Notes under the pieces: model-generated
The model's database searches: none
Seen by the model: the letters and a program-made list of their open reading frames with translations, nothing else
What the model was told of the DNA's origin: nothing
Made by a program: the position numbers and the translations under genes
Shown here: one piece after another, positions 1-27,632 of the stretch
Position numbering within the stretch: the first letter of the stretch is position 1
How the letters are laid out: each line of letters begins with the position of its first letter
NCBI RefSeq assembly: GCF_958295425.1
Contig: NC_081145.1
Coordinates: forward strand, 955,001-1,019,000
DNA: 64,000 bases
Source: Solea solea
Lineage: Eukaryota > Chordata > Actinopteri > Pleuronectiformes > Soleidae
Direction of reading: 5' to 3'

Positions 1-627
1 CAAAGAAGGCCGCAGTATCGTGGTACTACCCAGAACTGTGATACTTTGTCTGGTATAGTATCGTGATACTCCCCAGAACTGTGATACTTTGTCTGGTATA
101 GTATCGTGGTACTACCCAGAACTGTGATACTTTGTCTGGTATAGTATCGTGGTACTACCCAGAACTGTGATACTTTGTCTGGTATAGTATCGTGGTACTA
201 CCCAGAACTGTGATACTTTGTCTGGTATAGTATCGTGGTACTACCCAGAACTGTGATACTTTGTCTGCTATAGTATCGTGGTACTACCCAGAACTGTGAT
301 ACTTTGTCTGGTATAGTATCGTGGTACTACCCAGAACTGTGATACTTTGTCTGGTATAGTATCGTGGTACTACCCAGAACTGTGATACTTTGTCTGGTAT
401 AGTATCGTGGTACTACCCAGAACTGTGATACTTTGTCTGCTATAGTATCGTGGTACTACCCAGAACTGTGATACTTTGTCTGGTATAGTATCGTGGTACT
501 ACCCAGAACTGTGATACTTTGTCTGGTATAGTATCGTGGTACTACCCAGAACTGTGATACTTTGTCTGGTATAGTATCGTGGTACTACCCAGAACTGTGA
601 TACTTTGTCTGGTATAGTATCGTGGTT
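1..627. repeat. 43-bp tandem array (minisatellite), left end outside window
   Basis: About 14 head-to-tail copies of a 43-bp unit run from the window edge to about 627. Each unit holds AGTATCGTGGTACT and GTGATACTTTGTCTG. Units are almost identical: single-base differences such as CTGCTATA for CTGGTATA recur at about 268 and 439, which suggests multi-unit duplication and recent homogenisation. No gene is seen in it. Confidence 0.95.
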
Positions 628-958
628 ACTCATTTTGGTATCGTAACAACTCTAGTTCCAGCCGGCAGCCATGTTTTCACTCGGGGTGGGCCCGACCCCG
701 GGCTGGTTCTCAGCAGCAGGGGGCGCTCAACATGCAGTCAGGGTAGCTGCAGCGTCAGCGCAGTCATCGACCTGTATCAAACTACCATCAGTGTGTGAGT
801 CATTTTCAAACAGGAAGCTGAAGCTGAATTATTGCCATGATAAAAAGTCCATCCAGACGACCACGTGACCTGGCCTACATCTGTCGTACCGGGAGCGGCT
901 CGCTCACAACAACATGGTGGACACAATGAAAGAGTGCTAGTGTAGTCGTGGTAGCACC

Positions 959-996
<38 letters not shown>

Positions 997-1431
997 CAGC
1001 CAAACAGACTCCTTATCACTCTCCCTCTTTCCTATCAAAATGTCTGCCAAATCACAAGAGAGTCATGGGGCTGAAGACGCAGCTGGCCTCGACAAGAGCC
1101 GGGACCTGGTGCACGGGGAAGCACAGTGGACCAGACCAGGAGCGCTGATAAAGACCATGACACACGCACACACACACACACACACACACGCACACACACG
1201 CACAAGTCTAGCCTGGGTTTATCAGCACCAGGTTCTGTGATACATCTCCAGGCCTCGCTGCAGGTGCCTGCTGGGAGTCCACAGCTGACACAGCAGCAGC
1301 AGTAGGCGTCGCTATGGCAACAGATATGACAAACAGGAAGTGTTTTAAGCGACACACCGTTAGTGTCAACAATGACAACACGGTGAGATATTTCATTGTG
1401 TTTAAAAGAGTGTTTGTGTGAGGTACTGAAA

Positions 1432-1609
1432 CAACCGCTCACTCTCCCACACCAAAGTCCACGGTGAAAACCAGTGATTTTAACATCACACACACACACT
1501 CAGATTGACCTCAGTGACACAAAGTGACCACACGAGGCAGCAGAGGACCAGCAGCTCAAATCACTGGTTTTCTCCATGGACTTTGGTGTGGGAGAGTGAG
1601 TGATTATAC
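1432..1609. mobile_element. foldback MITE copy 1 (partial)
   Basis: Begins at CTCACTCTCCCACACCAAAG and ends with the inverted counterpart CTTTGGTGTGGGAGAGTGAG near 1579-1600. The middle carries the family motif ACACAAAGTGACCACACGAG. At least thirteen full or partial copies lie between 1.4 and 46.9 kb. Confidence 0.8.
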
Positions 1610-1959
1610 ACAAATATATAGTCCACAAACCCGTCAAAAACCTGTCAAATCATAAACACGTTTATATAGATGGATGGATGGATGGATGGATGTGAAGGAT
1701 GAAACAGTGAACTTGGATCTCACATGGAAGGACGTGATGATGACAGTGATGATGACAGTGACGACTCCCTGTGATCAGTAATGAGCTTTCACAGAAACTT
1801 CTGACATCAGTCAGCAGCGATAAAACCTTCACACGTTTTATAAACAGGAAGTGCTCGTCAGGCTCGGAGACCAGAGCAAAGACAGGAGGCCCTGAGATGC
1901 ATTATTGAGTTAAAGGGATAGATGAAAAAAAGAGAGAGAGAGAGAGAGAGAGAGCTCCA

Positions 1960-2180
1960 ATTGTAAAGCAGCTATCAGCGGCAGAGATCAGCCAGGCGAG
2001 GCCGTTATCTGACGCCCCATCACTGGGAAAAGAGAAGTGAAAAGCCAGAGGGAGGGGAAAGCTGGCTCAGACAGAAAACAAATAAAAAAAAGAAAAAGAA
2101 AATTTAAAGATCCAATTTTAATCTTTATCTCTGCTCACATCGGATCGCTGCCTTATCTGTGCTCACATCTGCTGCTTCAG
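1960..2180. promoter_or_regulatory. candidate enhancer with clustered GATA-type motifs
   Basis: A non-repetitive stretch with TTATCT at 2005-2010, 2125-2130 and 2153-2158, plus CTATCAG near 1972. Such clustering in unique sequence upstream of a promoter may mark an enhancer. Motifs this short arise by chance, and conservation cannot be tested here. Confidence 0.2.
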
Positions 2181-3109
2181 AGAACACTGACGTTTCCACA
2201 ACAGAATTAAACAGGAAACCACAGCCGGACAAAAGACGTCTCCTTCCACAGACACGGAGACAAACACACGAGGAGCGATAATAAACTTTGTCATTCACAC
2301 ACACAGAGAAGACACTTATTTAATAATTATGAAAAAAGAGAAAGAGATAAATGTGCTTTTACTGTGAAAAACACCAGAGCGTGACCTGAGCTTAACTTCA
2401 GGCTGATGTTATCAGAGTGCTGCGTTCAGGGTCCGTGGTGTGTTTAAGGACGTCGTTAATGATGCGGTTATTAGGGCTTTTTTTTGGGGGGGGGGGGGGG
2501 GGGGGGTAATCAATGCATGGCCTTGTGAATAAATTGCAAAAAGAAAAAAAATTGTTAAATATTCAACATTAAAAAAATACGACATTTACGACAAAAACTC
2601 AAACATAAAACGTGTTTGCAATTCAATTTACTGTCGCAATTATCCCGATTTTTTATATACATATACATATATATGTATGTTATTTATATGTGTGTTATTT
2701 ACATACATGTGAAAATATATGTGTATAATGTGTGCAATTTTTTAAACATTCATTGGATTTTTTCATTAACACACAAACTAAAAATAACGTTCTCCTGGAA
2801 TGACTGTGGAAAATGCAGACGCCCCCTTGTGGCAGATTCATGTTCAAGTCACTCTTTTATGATCCATAACAAAAACAAGGAAAAGACTTTAACATCAACT
2901 TAATTCTTTTTCTTTTTCAGTTTCTCGTTTTAATCGCGATAAGCGATCATATCGAATATCGAGCCCATAAACCAACGTGTTTTTTTTGCGGTTTGTACAA
3001 GTGAGCGAGACAGTCGGGAGTGACCTTTGAGGTTCTCGCTCACACGCGCGCGCGCGCGCACACACACACACATACACACAGCGTAATAATAATACATTGG
3101 TCTCGTGCT

Positions 3110-3775
3110 TACGTTTTATCTGCCGGGGTTTGCTCTGCTTCCTCCGGGACATGGCGGCTCTTTCCTGCGGCCAGAAGCCCTCACTCTCCGCTGGGACTCA
3201 CGGACAGACGGAGCGGCAGAGTCTGCTGCTGCTGCTGCTGCTTCTTCTTCTTTTCTTTTTCTCCTCCTTCTTCTTCTCCTAGTTCACTCCTTTAATTCCT
3301 CTCTTCTTCTTCTTCTTCTTGTCTTTTCTTCCTACAGCTGTGACCCGCACGCGCTCCCAGGAATCCTCATGCCCCCGGCTGCTCTTCGCTTCTTCGGGGT
3401 ACCTGTGGCTGGGAGCGGAGCTGCTTCCTCCGCCTCACCTTCCCTCTCTGCCGCCGTACGTTGTTACTCCTTCGCCGGTCGCGCCCCCTCCCTCCCCCCG
3501 CAGTACGCGTCCCTCGTGTTTGTCAGCGGGCAGCGCAGTTGTCTTTCTTCGGGGAAATCACCGGAGACAACCGGTTAAAAAGTTGTCCGTGGAGCCGCTG
3601 CTCGTGTTAAGTGTTCAGAGGTCCGGTACAGTCCGGTACAGTCCGCCCCCTCGTCTCCGCCCGCAGCGTCTCTGATCCTCCACCATGAAGCCGCTTCTCG
3701 ACACTGGAGCCCCGCGCTGATCTCACCTCGGCTCGGCGCGGGGCCACGCCCCCAACGTCTGACGTAGCACAACGC
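3110..3775. promoter_or_regulatory. CpG-rich block, probable promoter/first exon of an unidentified gene
   Basis: GC- and CpG-rich DNA in an AT-rich setting. It holds a CTG/CTT run at 3224-3250, a TGACGTA element near 3761-3767 and an inverted CCAAT box (ATTGG) near 3787. The CCAAT orientation and the edge of the island suit transcription to the left, head to head with kiaa0513. In human the neighbour on that side is, from memory, ZDHHC7 on the opposite strand, but no ZDHHC coding exon is visible to the left. A 43-codon plus-strand frame starting at 3151 (MAALSCGQ...) ends in a Leu/Phe/Ser run and is probably not a protein. Confidence 0.4.
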
Positions 3776-4009
3776 ACTCGTCTGTCATTGGTCCAAACTC
3801 ACGCCGTCTGTTAATACAAATAAAGTTTTTAAAATAATAATAAATAACTAATAATAAAGTTTAAGAACTTAAAAAAATGAATAAATAAAAGAATACTTTA
3901 TTTACAAAATAATAATGTCATAATTTAACTCTGTAGTAAACATTTATATGTGTGTATGTTTTAAAATGATGAAGTTTTAATGAAGTCACCAAGTATGGCT
4001 TGTTTGTTA

Positions 4010-5510
4010 TAATTGTGACTTTCTATCCCATAAATTAGACTTTTTATCTCAAAATAATAATTTACACTTCAGTCTCATGATGAAGTTATTTTATCTAATA
4101 ACTTAGACTTCTTGTCTTATTATTATATGACTTTTGTTTCTCATAAATCAGACTTTTTATCACATAATTTACACTTCTTATCTCATAAATTAGATTTTAT
4201 CACATAATTTACACTTTTTGCATCATACTTTTGACTTTTTATCTCATGATAATTTACACTTCAGTCTCATGATGAAGTTATTTTATCTATTAACTTAGAC
4301 TTCTTGTCTTATTATTACTTTTTATCTCAAAATGTACACTTTTTGTCTCATGATTGTGAATTTTTATCTCATAAATTTGAATTGTGACTGATAATTTACG
4401 ATTGTTGTGACTTTAAAACTTTAAAAAGTGAAAGATTTGGGAAACACTGATATTAAAATGTCACATTTCACTGTAAAAGTCCAGAACCAGAACAACTGGG
4501 TCACCAACTTTACCTCCAGAGGAAGTGAATGAGAAGCTGCAGAGCTCTCTCCTGTTAAATTCACTGCTCCCATCTAGTGGCCATTTGTCAGATCACAGGA
4601 CAATCACACTAGAACTGCACACTGTGTATATAATTTACACTTTTTATCTCATAAATTAGATTTTTATCTCATATTTTAGATTAGTTTCTCTTAATTTACA
4701 CTTTTCAGCTCATAAATTAGATTTTTATCTCGTGATTTGCACTTTTTTATCTCAAGAATTTAGATTTGTATTTCATAATTTACACATTTTATCTCATAAA
4801 TTAGATTTTTATCTCATAATTTACCATTTTTGCATCATAAATTAGATATGTATCTCATAATTTACAATTATTGCATCATAATTTAGATATTTATCTCATA
4901 ATTTACAATTATTGCATCATAAATTAGATATTTATCTCATAATTTACACTTTATATCTCATAATTTACTATTTTTGTATCAAAAATTAGATTTTGTCTCA
5001 TAATTGTGACTTTTTGTTTCATAATTGTGACTTTTATCTCATAAATTATATTTTCATCTCATAATTTACACTTTTTATCTCATAAATTAGACTTCTTATC
5101 TCATAAATTAGATTTGTATCTCATAATTTACACTTTTTATCTCATAAATTAGACCTCTTATCTCATAAATTAGATTTGTATCTCATAATTTACACTTTTT
5201 ATCTCATAATTCACACTTTTCATCTCATAAATTAGATTTTTATCTCATAATTTACTCTTTTTGCATCATAAATTAGACTTTTGCTCATAATTGTGACTTT
5301 ATACCTCATAAATCAGATTTTGATCACGTAATTTACGCTTTTTATCTCATAAATTAGATTTTAATCATGTAATTTACACTTTCTATCTCGTATTAGAGTC
5401 TTTATCTTATAATTTATACTTTTTATCTTAGAAATTAGATTTTTTTTATCATGTAATTTACACTTTTTTTTATAAATCATAAATTAGATCTTGTATCACG
5501 AGATTTTCTA
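4010..5510. repeat. AT-rich degenerate tandem repeat (TTATCTCATAAATTAGA type)
   Basis: About 1.5 kb built from diverged words such as TTTATCTCATAATTTACACT and CTCATAAATTAGATTTT, at roughly 20- and 40-bp spacing. It contains a short unique interval at about 4430-4620. No open frame or gene is seen. Confidence 0.8.
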
Positions 5511-5594
5511 CTTTTTCTCCCTTTAATCCAAGAGTCGTGCTTTTATTTTGAAGGAAGTAAAGAAACCGTGACGGTGTGACGCAGCTCCGGGCTG

Positions 5595-5662
5595 TCCGCG
5601 CTCATTGGCTGAAGTGTTTTTGTCTACGTCACTGGGTTCCCCGTTCTGTTTGCGCCTGCGCA
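5595..5662 (+). promoter_or_regulatory. kiaa0513: probable core promoter of kiaa0513
   Basis: A CpG-rich segment follows 1.5 kb of AT-rich repeat. It has an inverted CCAAT box (ATTGG, 5604-5608), TACGTCAC near 5624 and an NRF1-like palindrome TGCGCCTGCGCA at 5651-5662. No TATA box is seen, as is usual for a CpG-island promoter. The splice donor at 5744 places the first exon just downstream. Confidence 0.55.
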
Positions 5663-5743
5663 GTTGTGGCTGTGTGTGTGAGTTGAGAGCAGCAGGAACA
5701 AGAGCGGGTTCCTCCTCTGTTTCTTCTCTCAGCGTCGTCTCAG
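5663..5743 (+). other. kiaa0513: kiaa0513 exon 1 (5' UTR; start approximate)
   Basis: A short exon with no ATG in good context, ending at CAG before GTGAGT (donor 5744-5745). It would join the acceptor at 11280-11281. Intron 1 is about 5.5 kb and mostly repeats. The transcription start is inferred from the promoter elements, not observed. Confidence 0.5.
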
Positions 5744-6423
5744 GTGAGTTCACCTCTTTGTCTTCCTTCTTCTGACTCTTAAACTATCTCTTCATTCGTC
5801 AGAGACTCGGAGTTTGTTTGTTTTTGACGTTTTTAAAGGGCAGTCGTGTCGCGTCAGCGCGTTGAATGGCTCCGGATACCGTCTCCTCCTCTTCTCGTGA
5901 TGTTTAATATTATAAGTATACATATTGATGATAATGTTTTGGGGGCTTCGTGAACAGACAGCCGGAGGTTCCGCCCCCTCCTCCTTCCTCCTCTTCCCGC
6001 GGAAACCTGCTCGGGCTTCGCCTGAAATTGTCTCCGTGGTTCCCGTCTGCTGTGCAGGAAACGTCACGCAGCAGTAGTGGGGTGATGGTGTTTGTTCAGA
6101 GCTGTGTGTGTGCGTGTGCGTGTGCGTGTGTGTGCGTGTGTGTGCGCACCTGTGCACACCTGCTTGCTTCACCTTACACACCTCCGTTCATCCACAGCCA
6201 AACCTCCTTCACTTTTTGGTCATTTTAAGACGCGCGCGCGCCAGCCTGAGGCTGTGAACCAGGTACGAGTGTCTTTCCAGGTGTTTTTGAGAGTTATATT
6301 TTCCTGTTAATCTTTCGGCATATTGCATGAGCGCTGAAAACGTGTTTATTTTTAAGAAGTGGGAGTTTAAATTTCCCGTGTGGAAGCAGAACGATCTCAC
6401 CTGACCGAGGACGCGTTCACTTC

Positions 6424-6768
6424 AGTCTACGATATCTACGTCACATGTTCACGTCTTTATCTCACTGTTAGACGGACTTTTCCAACAGGAAAGTGAAGTT
6501 TGTAAACCACTCACTCTCCCACACCAAACCTCATAGAGAAAATCAGTGATTTTAGGAGCTGCTGGTCTACTGCTGCCTCGTGTGGTCACTTTGCGTCACT
6601 GAGGTCAATCTGAATGAATGATTCTGAAAGGCCAAGTGACAAAATAAGACATGTGAACTTAGTGATGGAGGCAGCAGTGGATCAACAACTCCTGTGTCTG
6701 TGTGTGTGTGTGATGTTCAATCACCGATTTTCTCTATGGGCTTTGGTGTCCATAGAGAAAATCCGTGT
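6424..6768. mobile_element. foldback MITE copy 2
   Basis: Starts at AGTCTACGATATCTACGTCA, the family's outer end. It continues through the AACAGGAAAGTGAAGTTTGT and CTCACTCTCCCACACCAAAC blocks, a central region with a GT run, and the inverted arm TTTTCTCTATGGGCTTTGGTG. The last part of the right arm is missing. Confidence 0.85.
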
Positions 6769-7159
6769 GGACGGATGAATGGATGAAAGACTGTTAACAC
6801 TTCTGAGGAAGCAGACTCTGCAGCTGTCATGGAGGTCATGAAGGTCACAAAGTAGAGGACAGATGTGTGTGTGTGATGTGATAATTGTTGCCAGTCACAG
6901 CTGATAAACACTGTTGTTGTTGTTGTTGCTACATTTAGCAGACAGGGTTTGAACCAGCAGCTCACTCGTATCTCTCTCTGCTGATGTTGTTATGGACAAG
7001 TGTGTGTGTATGACATGTCCTGGAGGTGGTGGGGGGTAGGTTATATAATGGTTTGTGTGTGTGTGTGTGCGCGCGCGCAGAGGTTCCTCTTCCTGCTCAT
7101 GGCAGCAGAAACATCCATGTACTGATGTCTGATGAGAAAGAGAGAGATTTTCTTTTTAA

Positions 7160-7480
7160 CTGTCTCTCCCACACCAAAGCCCATAGAGAACATCACACAC
7201 ACAGGAGTTGTTGATCCACTGCTGCCTCCATCACTAAGTTCATACATTTTATTTTGTCACTTTGGCTTTTGTAATTGTTTGATCAGATTTGCTGCTGTAT
7301 TTCAGTGACACAAAGTGACCACACGAGGCAGCAGTAGACCAGCAGCTCCTCTGTCCCCACCAGCTAAAATCACTGATTTTCTCTATGAGGTTTGGCGTGG
7401 GAGAGTGAGTGGTTTACAAACTTCTGTCTCACAGTGAGATGAAGACGTGAACGTGTTCTGTAGATATCGTAGACTTAAAC
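7160..7480. mobile_element. foldback MITE copy 3 (right end intact)
   Basis: The left arm begins inside the family sequence at CTCTCCCACACCAAAGCCC. The right arm is complete, ending GTAGATATCGTAGACT near 7464-7480, which is the inverse of the left end of copy 2. Confidence 0.85.
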
Positions 7481-7544
7481 TGACGTAGGTTTTATCAGCC
7501 AAGTCTTTTGTTAATTGGCTAAAGTTTTGCCTCATGTCCCCATT

Positions 7545-7850
7545 CAAGATTCAAGAAGTTTTTATTGTCATTATGAGGACATCATGACATTTTTGCAGAG
7601 ACTCCCGGCATGAGGTACACAATAAAATAGCAAAAAATAACAATGGACTTAACACTTAAATAAGACATAACGAAAGGCTTAACCCTTAAATAAGACACAA
7701 CAAAAGACTTGACACTTTATAAGACACAATGAAATGTAAAACCCAACAAAATATAAAACTACAGTGTGTGCAAAGTAAAATATATAAAACTATAAAGTGC
7801 AGTTTAGTGCAGTTTAGTGCAACTTGGCAACATTGAATGTCGGTGTCAGT
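7545..7850 (-). repeat. interspersed repeat resembling a LINE 3' region, antisense
   Basis: ATTCAAGATTCAAGAAGTTT followed by TTATTGTCATTATG resembles a common fish retroelement tail read in reverse. The segment ends in short duplications of AGTGCAGTTT near 7797-7820. I cannot assign a family with certainty. Confidence 0.35.
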
Positions 7851-8027
7851 TTTTCATACAAACACATTTAAAAAAAACTGAACTATCCTTTTAACATGTT
7901 ATATGTGAGTGTGTGTGTGTTAGTGTGTGTGTTTTAAACTAATATTGTTATAGCTGTGTGTTCACTCTAGCACAAAATGGTTCCCAGTGATAGGAGCTGA
8001 AACAGATCAACTCAAGGACGCTGGTGT

Positions 8028-8028
<1 letters not shown>

Positions 8029-8070
<42 letters not shown>
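8029..8070. repeat. (AC)n microsatellite
   Basis: An uninterrupted AC dinucleotide run of about 42 bp in kiaa0513 intron 1. Confidence 0.95.
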
Positions 8071-8072
<2 letters not shown>

Positions 8073-8584
8073 AGATCAGCCTGGGAAACTCAGTGTTTGA
8101 GTCAGCTGTCTCTCTCTCTCTTTATAAAGCTGTAATCAAACAGTTGTGTGCCTTTTTCAACAGATATGTTTTCAAGGTGCACTTTTCTGTCTTTGTGGTT
8201 TTCAGCCAGATCATCTTCCTGTTGTTTTGCTCATCTGTTCTGACTTGCTGTGACATTGCAACACACCGACTGCACTGACACTGCTCGTCCATGTTGTGAA
8301 GCTGAATCACCCTCACAGATTTGTTTCATTTGAACAAAGTCTTTTTGTTGTCTTCATTCTCTTTTTTTCCTCTTGGTGAACTGGAAACTGATCTGCAGTG
8401 TTCCCACAGATGTAAGAGGATCCTGTCATCACACTAATGATGATTCAGCTTTTTTTTAAGTTCAGTTTTATGAGATGCTAACAAAATCAGTGTCTTGCAT
8501 TCAGCTGATTGCGCTTTGTGGCGGAGGCGGAGGTTCATGTTCAGTGAAAAACAAGAGAAATCTGATTTTCACCACTTCACAAAA

Positions 8585-8843
8585 GTCTACAATATCTACG
8601 TCACATGTTCACATCTATATCTTCACTGTGAGACAGACTTTTCCAAAAGGAAACTGAAGTTTATAAACCGCTCACTCTCCCACACCAAAGTCCATAGAGG
8701 AAATCAGTGATTTTAACATCACACACACAGGAGTTGTTGCTCCACTGCTGCCTCCATCACTGAGTTCATTGTCACTTCAGTCTTTGTAATTCTTTGTTCA
8801 GATTGACCTCAGTAGACCAGATTGGCAGCAGTAGACCAGCAGC
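8585..8843. mobile_element. foldback MITE copy 4, right arm replaced by satellite
   Basis: The left arm starts at AAGTCTACAATATCTACGTC and the element reads through the CCACTGCTGCCTCCATCACT block. It stops at GTAGACCAGCAGCTC near 8843, where the 30-bp satellite begins. The right inverted arm is absent. Confidence 0.75.
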
Positions 8844-11035
8844 TCGATATTCAAGCCATGATACAATATTATCATGATATTTAAGTCACAGTTCGATATT
8901 ATCGCAATGTTTAAGTCACGGTATGATATTATCACGATATCTAAGTCACGACACGATATTATCATGATATTTAAGTCACAGTATGATATTATTACGATAT
9001 TTAAGCCACGATACAATATTATCATGATATTTAAGTCACATGTTCGATATTATCACAATGTTTAAGTCACGACACGATATTATCACGATATCTAAGTCAC
9101 GACACGATATTATCATGATATTTAAGTCACAGTTCGATATTATCACAATGTTTAAGTCACGGTATGATATTATCACGATATCTAAGTCACGACACGATAT
9201 TATCATGATATTTAAGTCACAGTATGATATTATTACGATATTTAAGCCACGATACAATATTATCATGATATTTAAGTCACAGTTCGATATTATCACAATG
9301 TTTAAGTCACGACACGATATTATCACGATATCTAAGTCACGACACGATATTATCATGATATTTAAGTCACAGTTCGATATTATCACGATATCTAAGTCAC
9401 GACACGATATTATCATGATATTTAAGTCACAGTTCGATATTATCACAATGTTTAAGTCACAGTACGATATTATCACGATATTTAAGTCACTATACAATAT
9501 TATCATGATGTCTAAGCCACAATATGATATTATTAAGATATCTAAGTCACAACATGATATTTAAGTCACAGTTCGATATTATCACAATGTTTAAGTCACA
9601 GTACGACATTATCATGATGTCTAAGCCACAATATGATATTATTAAGATATCTAAGTCACAACATGATATTTAAGTCACAGTACAATATTATCACAATATT
9701 TAAGTCACAGTATGATATTATCAAGAAATCTAAGTTAGACAGGATATTATCACGATATTTCAGCCACAATACAATTAAATCACAATATTTAAGCCACAAT
9801 ACGATATAATCACAATATTTAAATCGCAGTATGATATCATGATAATTACGTCACAATAGGTTATTATCACGATATTTAAGTCACAGTAGTACGATATAAT
9901 CACGATATTTAAGTCACAGTATGATATTATCATGATATTTAAGTCACAATACAATATAATCACGATATTTAAGCCACGATGCGATATAATCACGATATTT
10001 AAGTCGCATTATGATATTATCACGATATTTAAGTCACAATACAATTTAATCACAATATTTAAGCCATTATGCGATATAATCACGATATTTAAGTAACCAG
10101 TATGATATTATCACAATATTTAAGTCACAATAGATTATTATCACAATATTTCAGCGACAATAGGATCACGATATCTTAGTCATGATGCGATATTATCACG
10201 ATATTTCAGCCACAATACAATTAAATCACGATATTTTAGTCACAGTACGATATTATCACGATATTTAGGCCACGATACGATATAGTCACGTTATTTAAGC
10301 CAGTGCGATATAATCACGAAATTTAAGTCACAGTACGATATAATCAGAATATTTCAGTCACAGTACGAAATAATCACAATATTTAAGTCACAGTACGATA
10401 TAATCACAATATTTAAGCCACAGTACGATATAATCACGATATTTAAGCCACTGTACGATATAATCACGATATTTAAGTCACAGTATGATATTATCACGAT
10501 ATTGAAGTCACAGTACGATATAATCACGATATTTAAGTCACAGTACGATATTATCACGATATTTAGGCCACGATACGATATAGTCACGTTATTTAAGCCA
10601 GTGCGATATAATCACGAAATTTAAATCACAGTACGATATAATCATAATATTTCAGTCACAGTACGAAATAATCAGAATATTTAAGTCACAGTACGATATA
10701 ATCACAATATTTAAGCCACAGTACAATATAATCACGATATTTAAGCCACTGTACGATATAATCACGATATTTAAGTCACAGTATGATATTATCACGATAT
10801 TGAAGTCACAGTACGATATAATCACGATATTTAAGCCACGATGCGATATAATCACGAAATTTAAGTCACAGTACGATATGATCACGATATTTAAGTCACA
10901 GTATGATATTATTACGATATTTCAGCCACAATATAATAAAATCACAATATTTTAGTCACATTGTATCATGGCACACACATTATCACAATATTTCAGCCAT
11001 GATACGATCACGATATTTTAATCATGATACGAGTA
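8844..11035. repeat. 30-bp AT-rich satellite array in kiaa0513 intron 1
   Basis: About 70 diverged copies of a roughly 30-bp unit, recognisable by ATCACGATATTTAAGTCAC. The best-kept part is 8,870-9,540. A block at about 10,240-10,560 is repeated almost exactly at about 10,540-10,860, which shows higher-order duplication. The period is a multiple of three and the unit has no stop in some frames, so long open frames appear on both strands. They are not genes. Confidence 0.93.
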
Positions 11036-11281
11036 TTTGCGAAAGCATATATTGTGACATACTGCGACATTGAATTTATTTTGTAAGAATAAACAAATAT
11101 CGCACTGTTTTACGTAAAAATCCTCCAACCTGCCGTAAATACTTTTGACAGGAAGTAGCTGCAGTTGAACACATGAATTTCTGGTCGTGACAAACATTTA
11201 CTTGATGCTGCGTTCCATTTACGTCACTACAAATGGAACACAGCAAGATTGTAAGAATCTCCTCTTCTCTCTTGTCCACAG
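11036..11281. other. end of kiaa0513 intron 1
   Basis: Unique sequence between the satellite and exon 2, ending with the polypyrimidine tract and acceptor CTCTTGTCCACAG at 11269-11281. Nothing else was recognised. Confidence 0.6.
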
Positions 11282-11416
11282 ATGCACTGGGTTTGTGAGC
11301 TCACCTGATGTCAGCGCCCTCAGGTGGTGTGAGGAGGGTCTGCAGAATCAAACCCCTCATGTTCATGCAGAGAGGAACCCCGTCGTTGAGCTAAAAGGAA
11401 GGGACTTGTTTCCGTC

Positions 11417-27188
<15,772 letters not shown>

Positions 27189-27561
27189 GTGGGGGAGTGC
27201 GAGGACGACGGTCACATGACACGTTACAGTTTCCATGACGGAGGAGAAACAACAACCAAAAAAACTGAACTGAACTGTGTCATAGTCAGAGCAGCAATAA
27301 TCAACATCGTCATCATCATCATATCATCATCAATATCATCAATATGGTCAATATCATCATTATCATCGATATCATCATTATCATCGATATCATCATTATC
27401 ATCAGCTGGTGTATATACGATACGTAAACAGCCTCACACCATCTGCTGCGTGTTCTGTTTCCACGGTAACCATATTTACACGTGAGTGTGGTCGAGATTC
27501 ATCGTGGACGTCTAAGGAGAAGAAGAAGTCCTTAAAAAAAAAGCACAGAGAACAAACAAAC

Positions 27562-27632
<71 letters not shown>

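Larger units (their letters stand above)
628..3100. other. intergenic DNA with microsatellites, no gene seen
   Basis: I find no convincing exon here. The stretch holds CA repeats at 963-995 and 1160-1204, a GGAT run near 1670-1691, a GA run near 1930-1955, a poly-G run near 2485-2507 and CG/CA alternation at 3043-3080. One foldback MITE copy and a cluster of GATA-type motifs are listed separately. Short open frames through the CA runs are artefacts of the repeat. Confidence 0.7.

Noticed and set aside
1..627. CRISPR-like array
   Set aside because: Units are contiguous without variable spacers, and the DNA is eukaryotic; it is a tandem minisatellite.
8798..10885. Repeat proteins of 60-174 residues on both strands
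   Set aside because: 30-bp satellite in a kiaa0513 intron; open frames result from the period.
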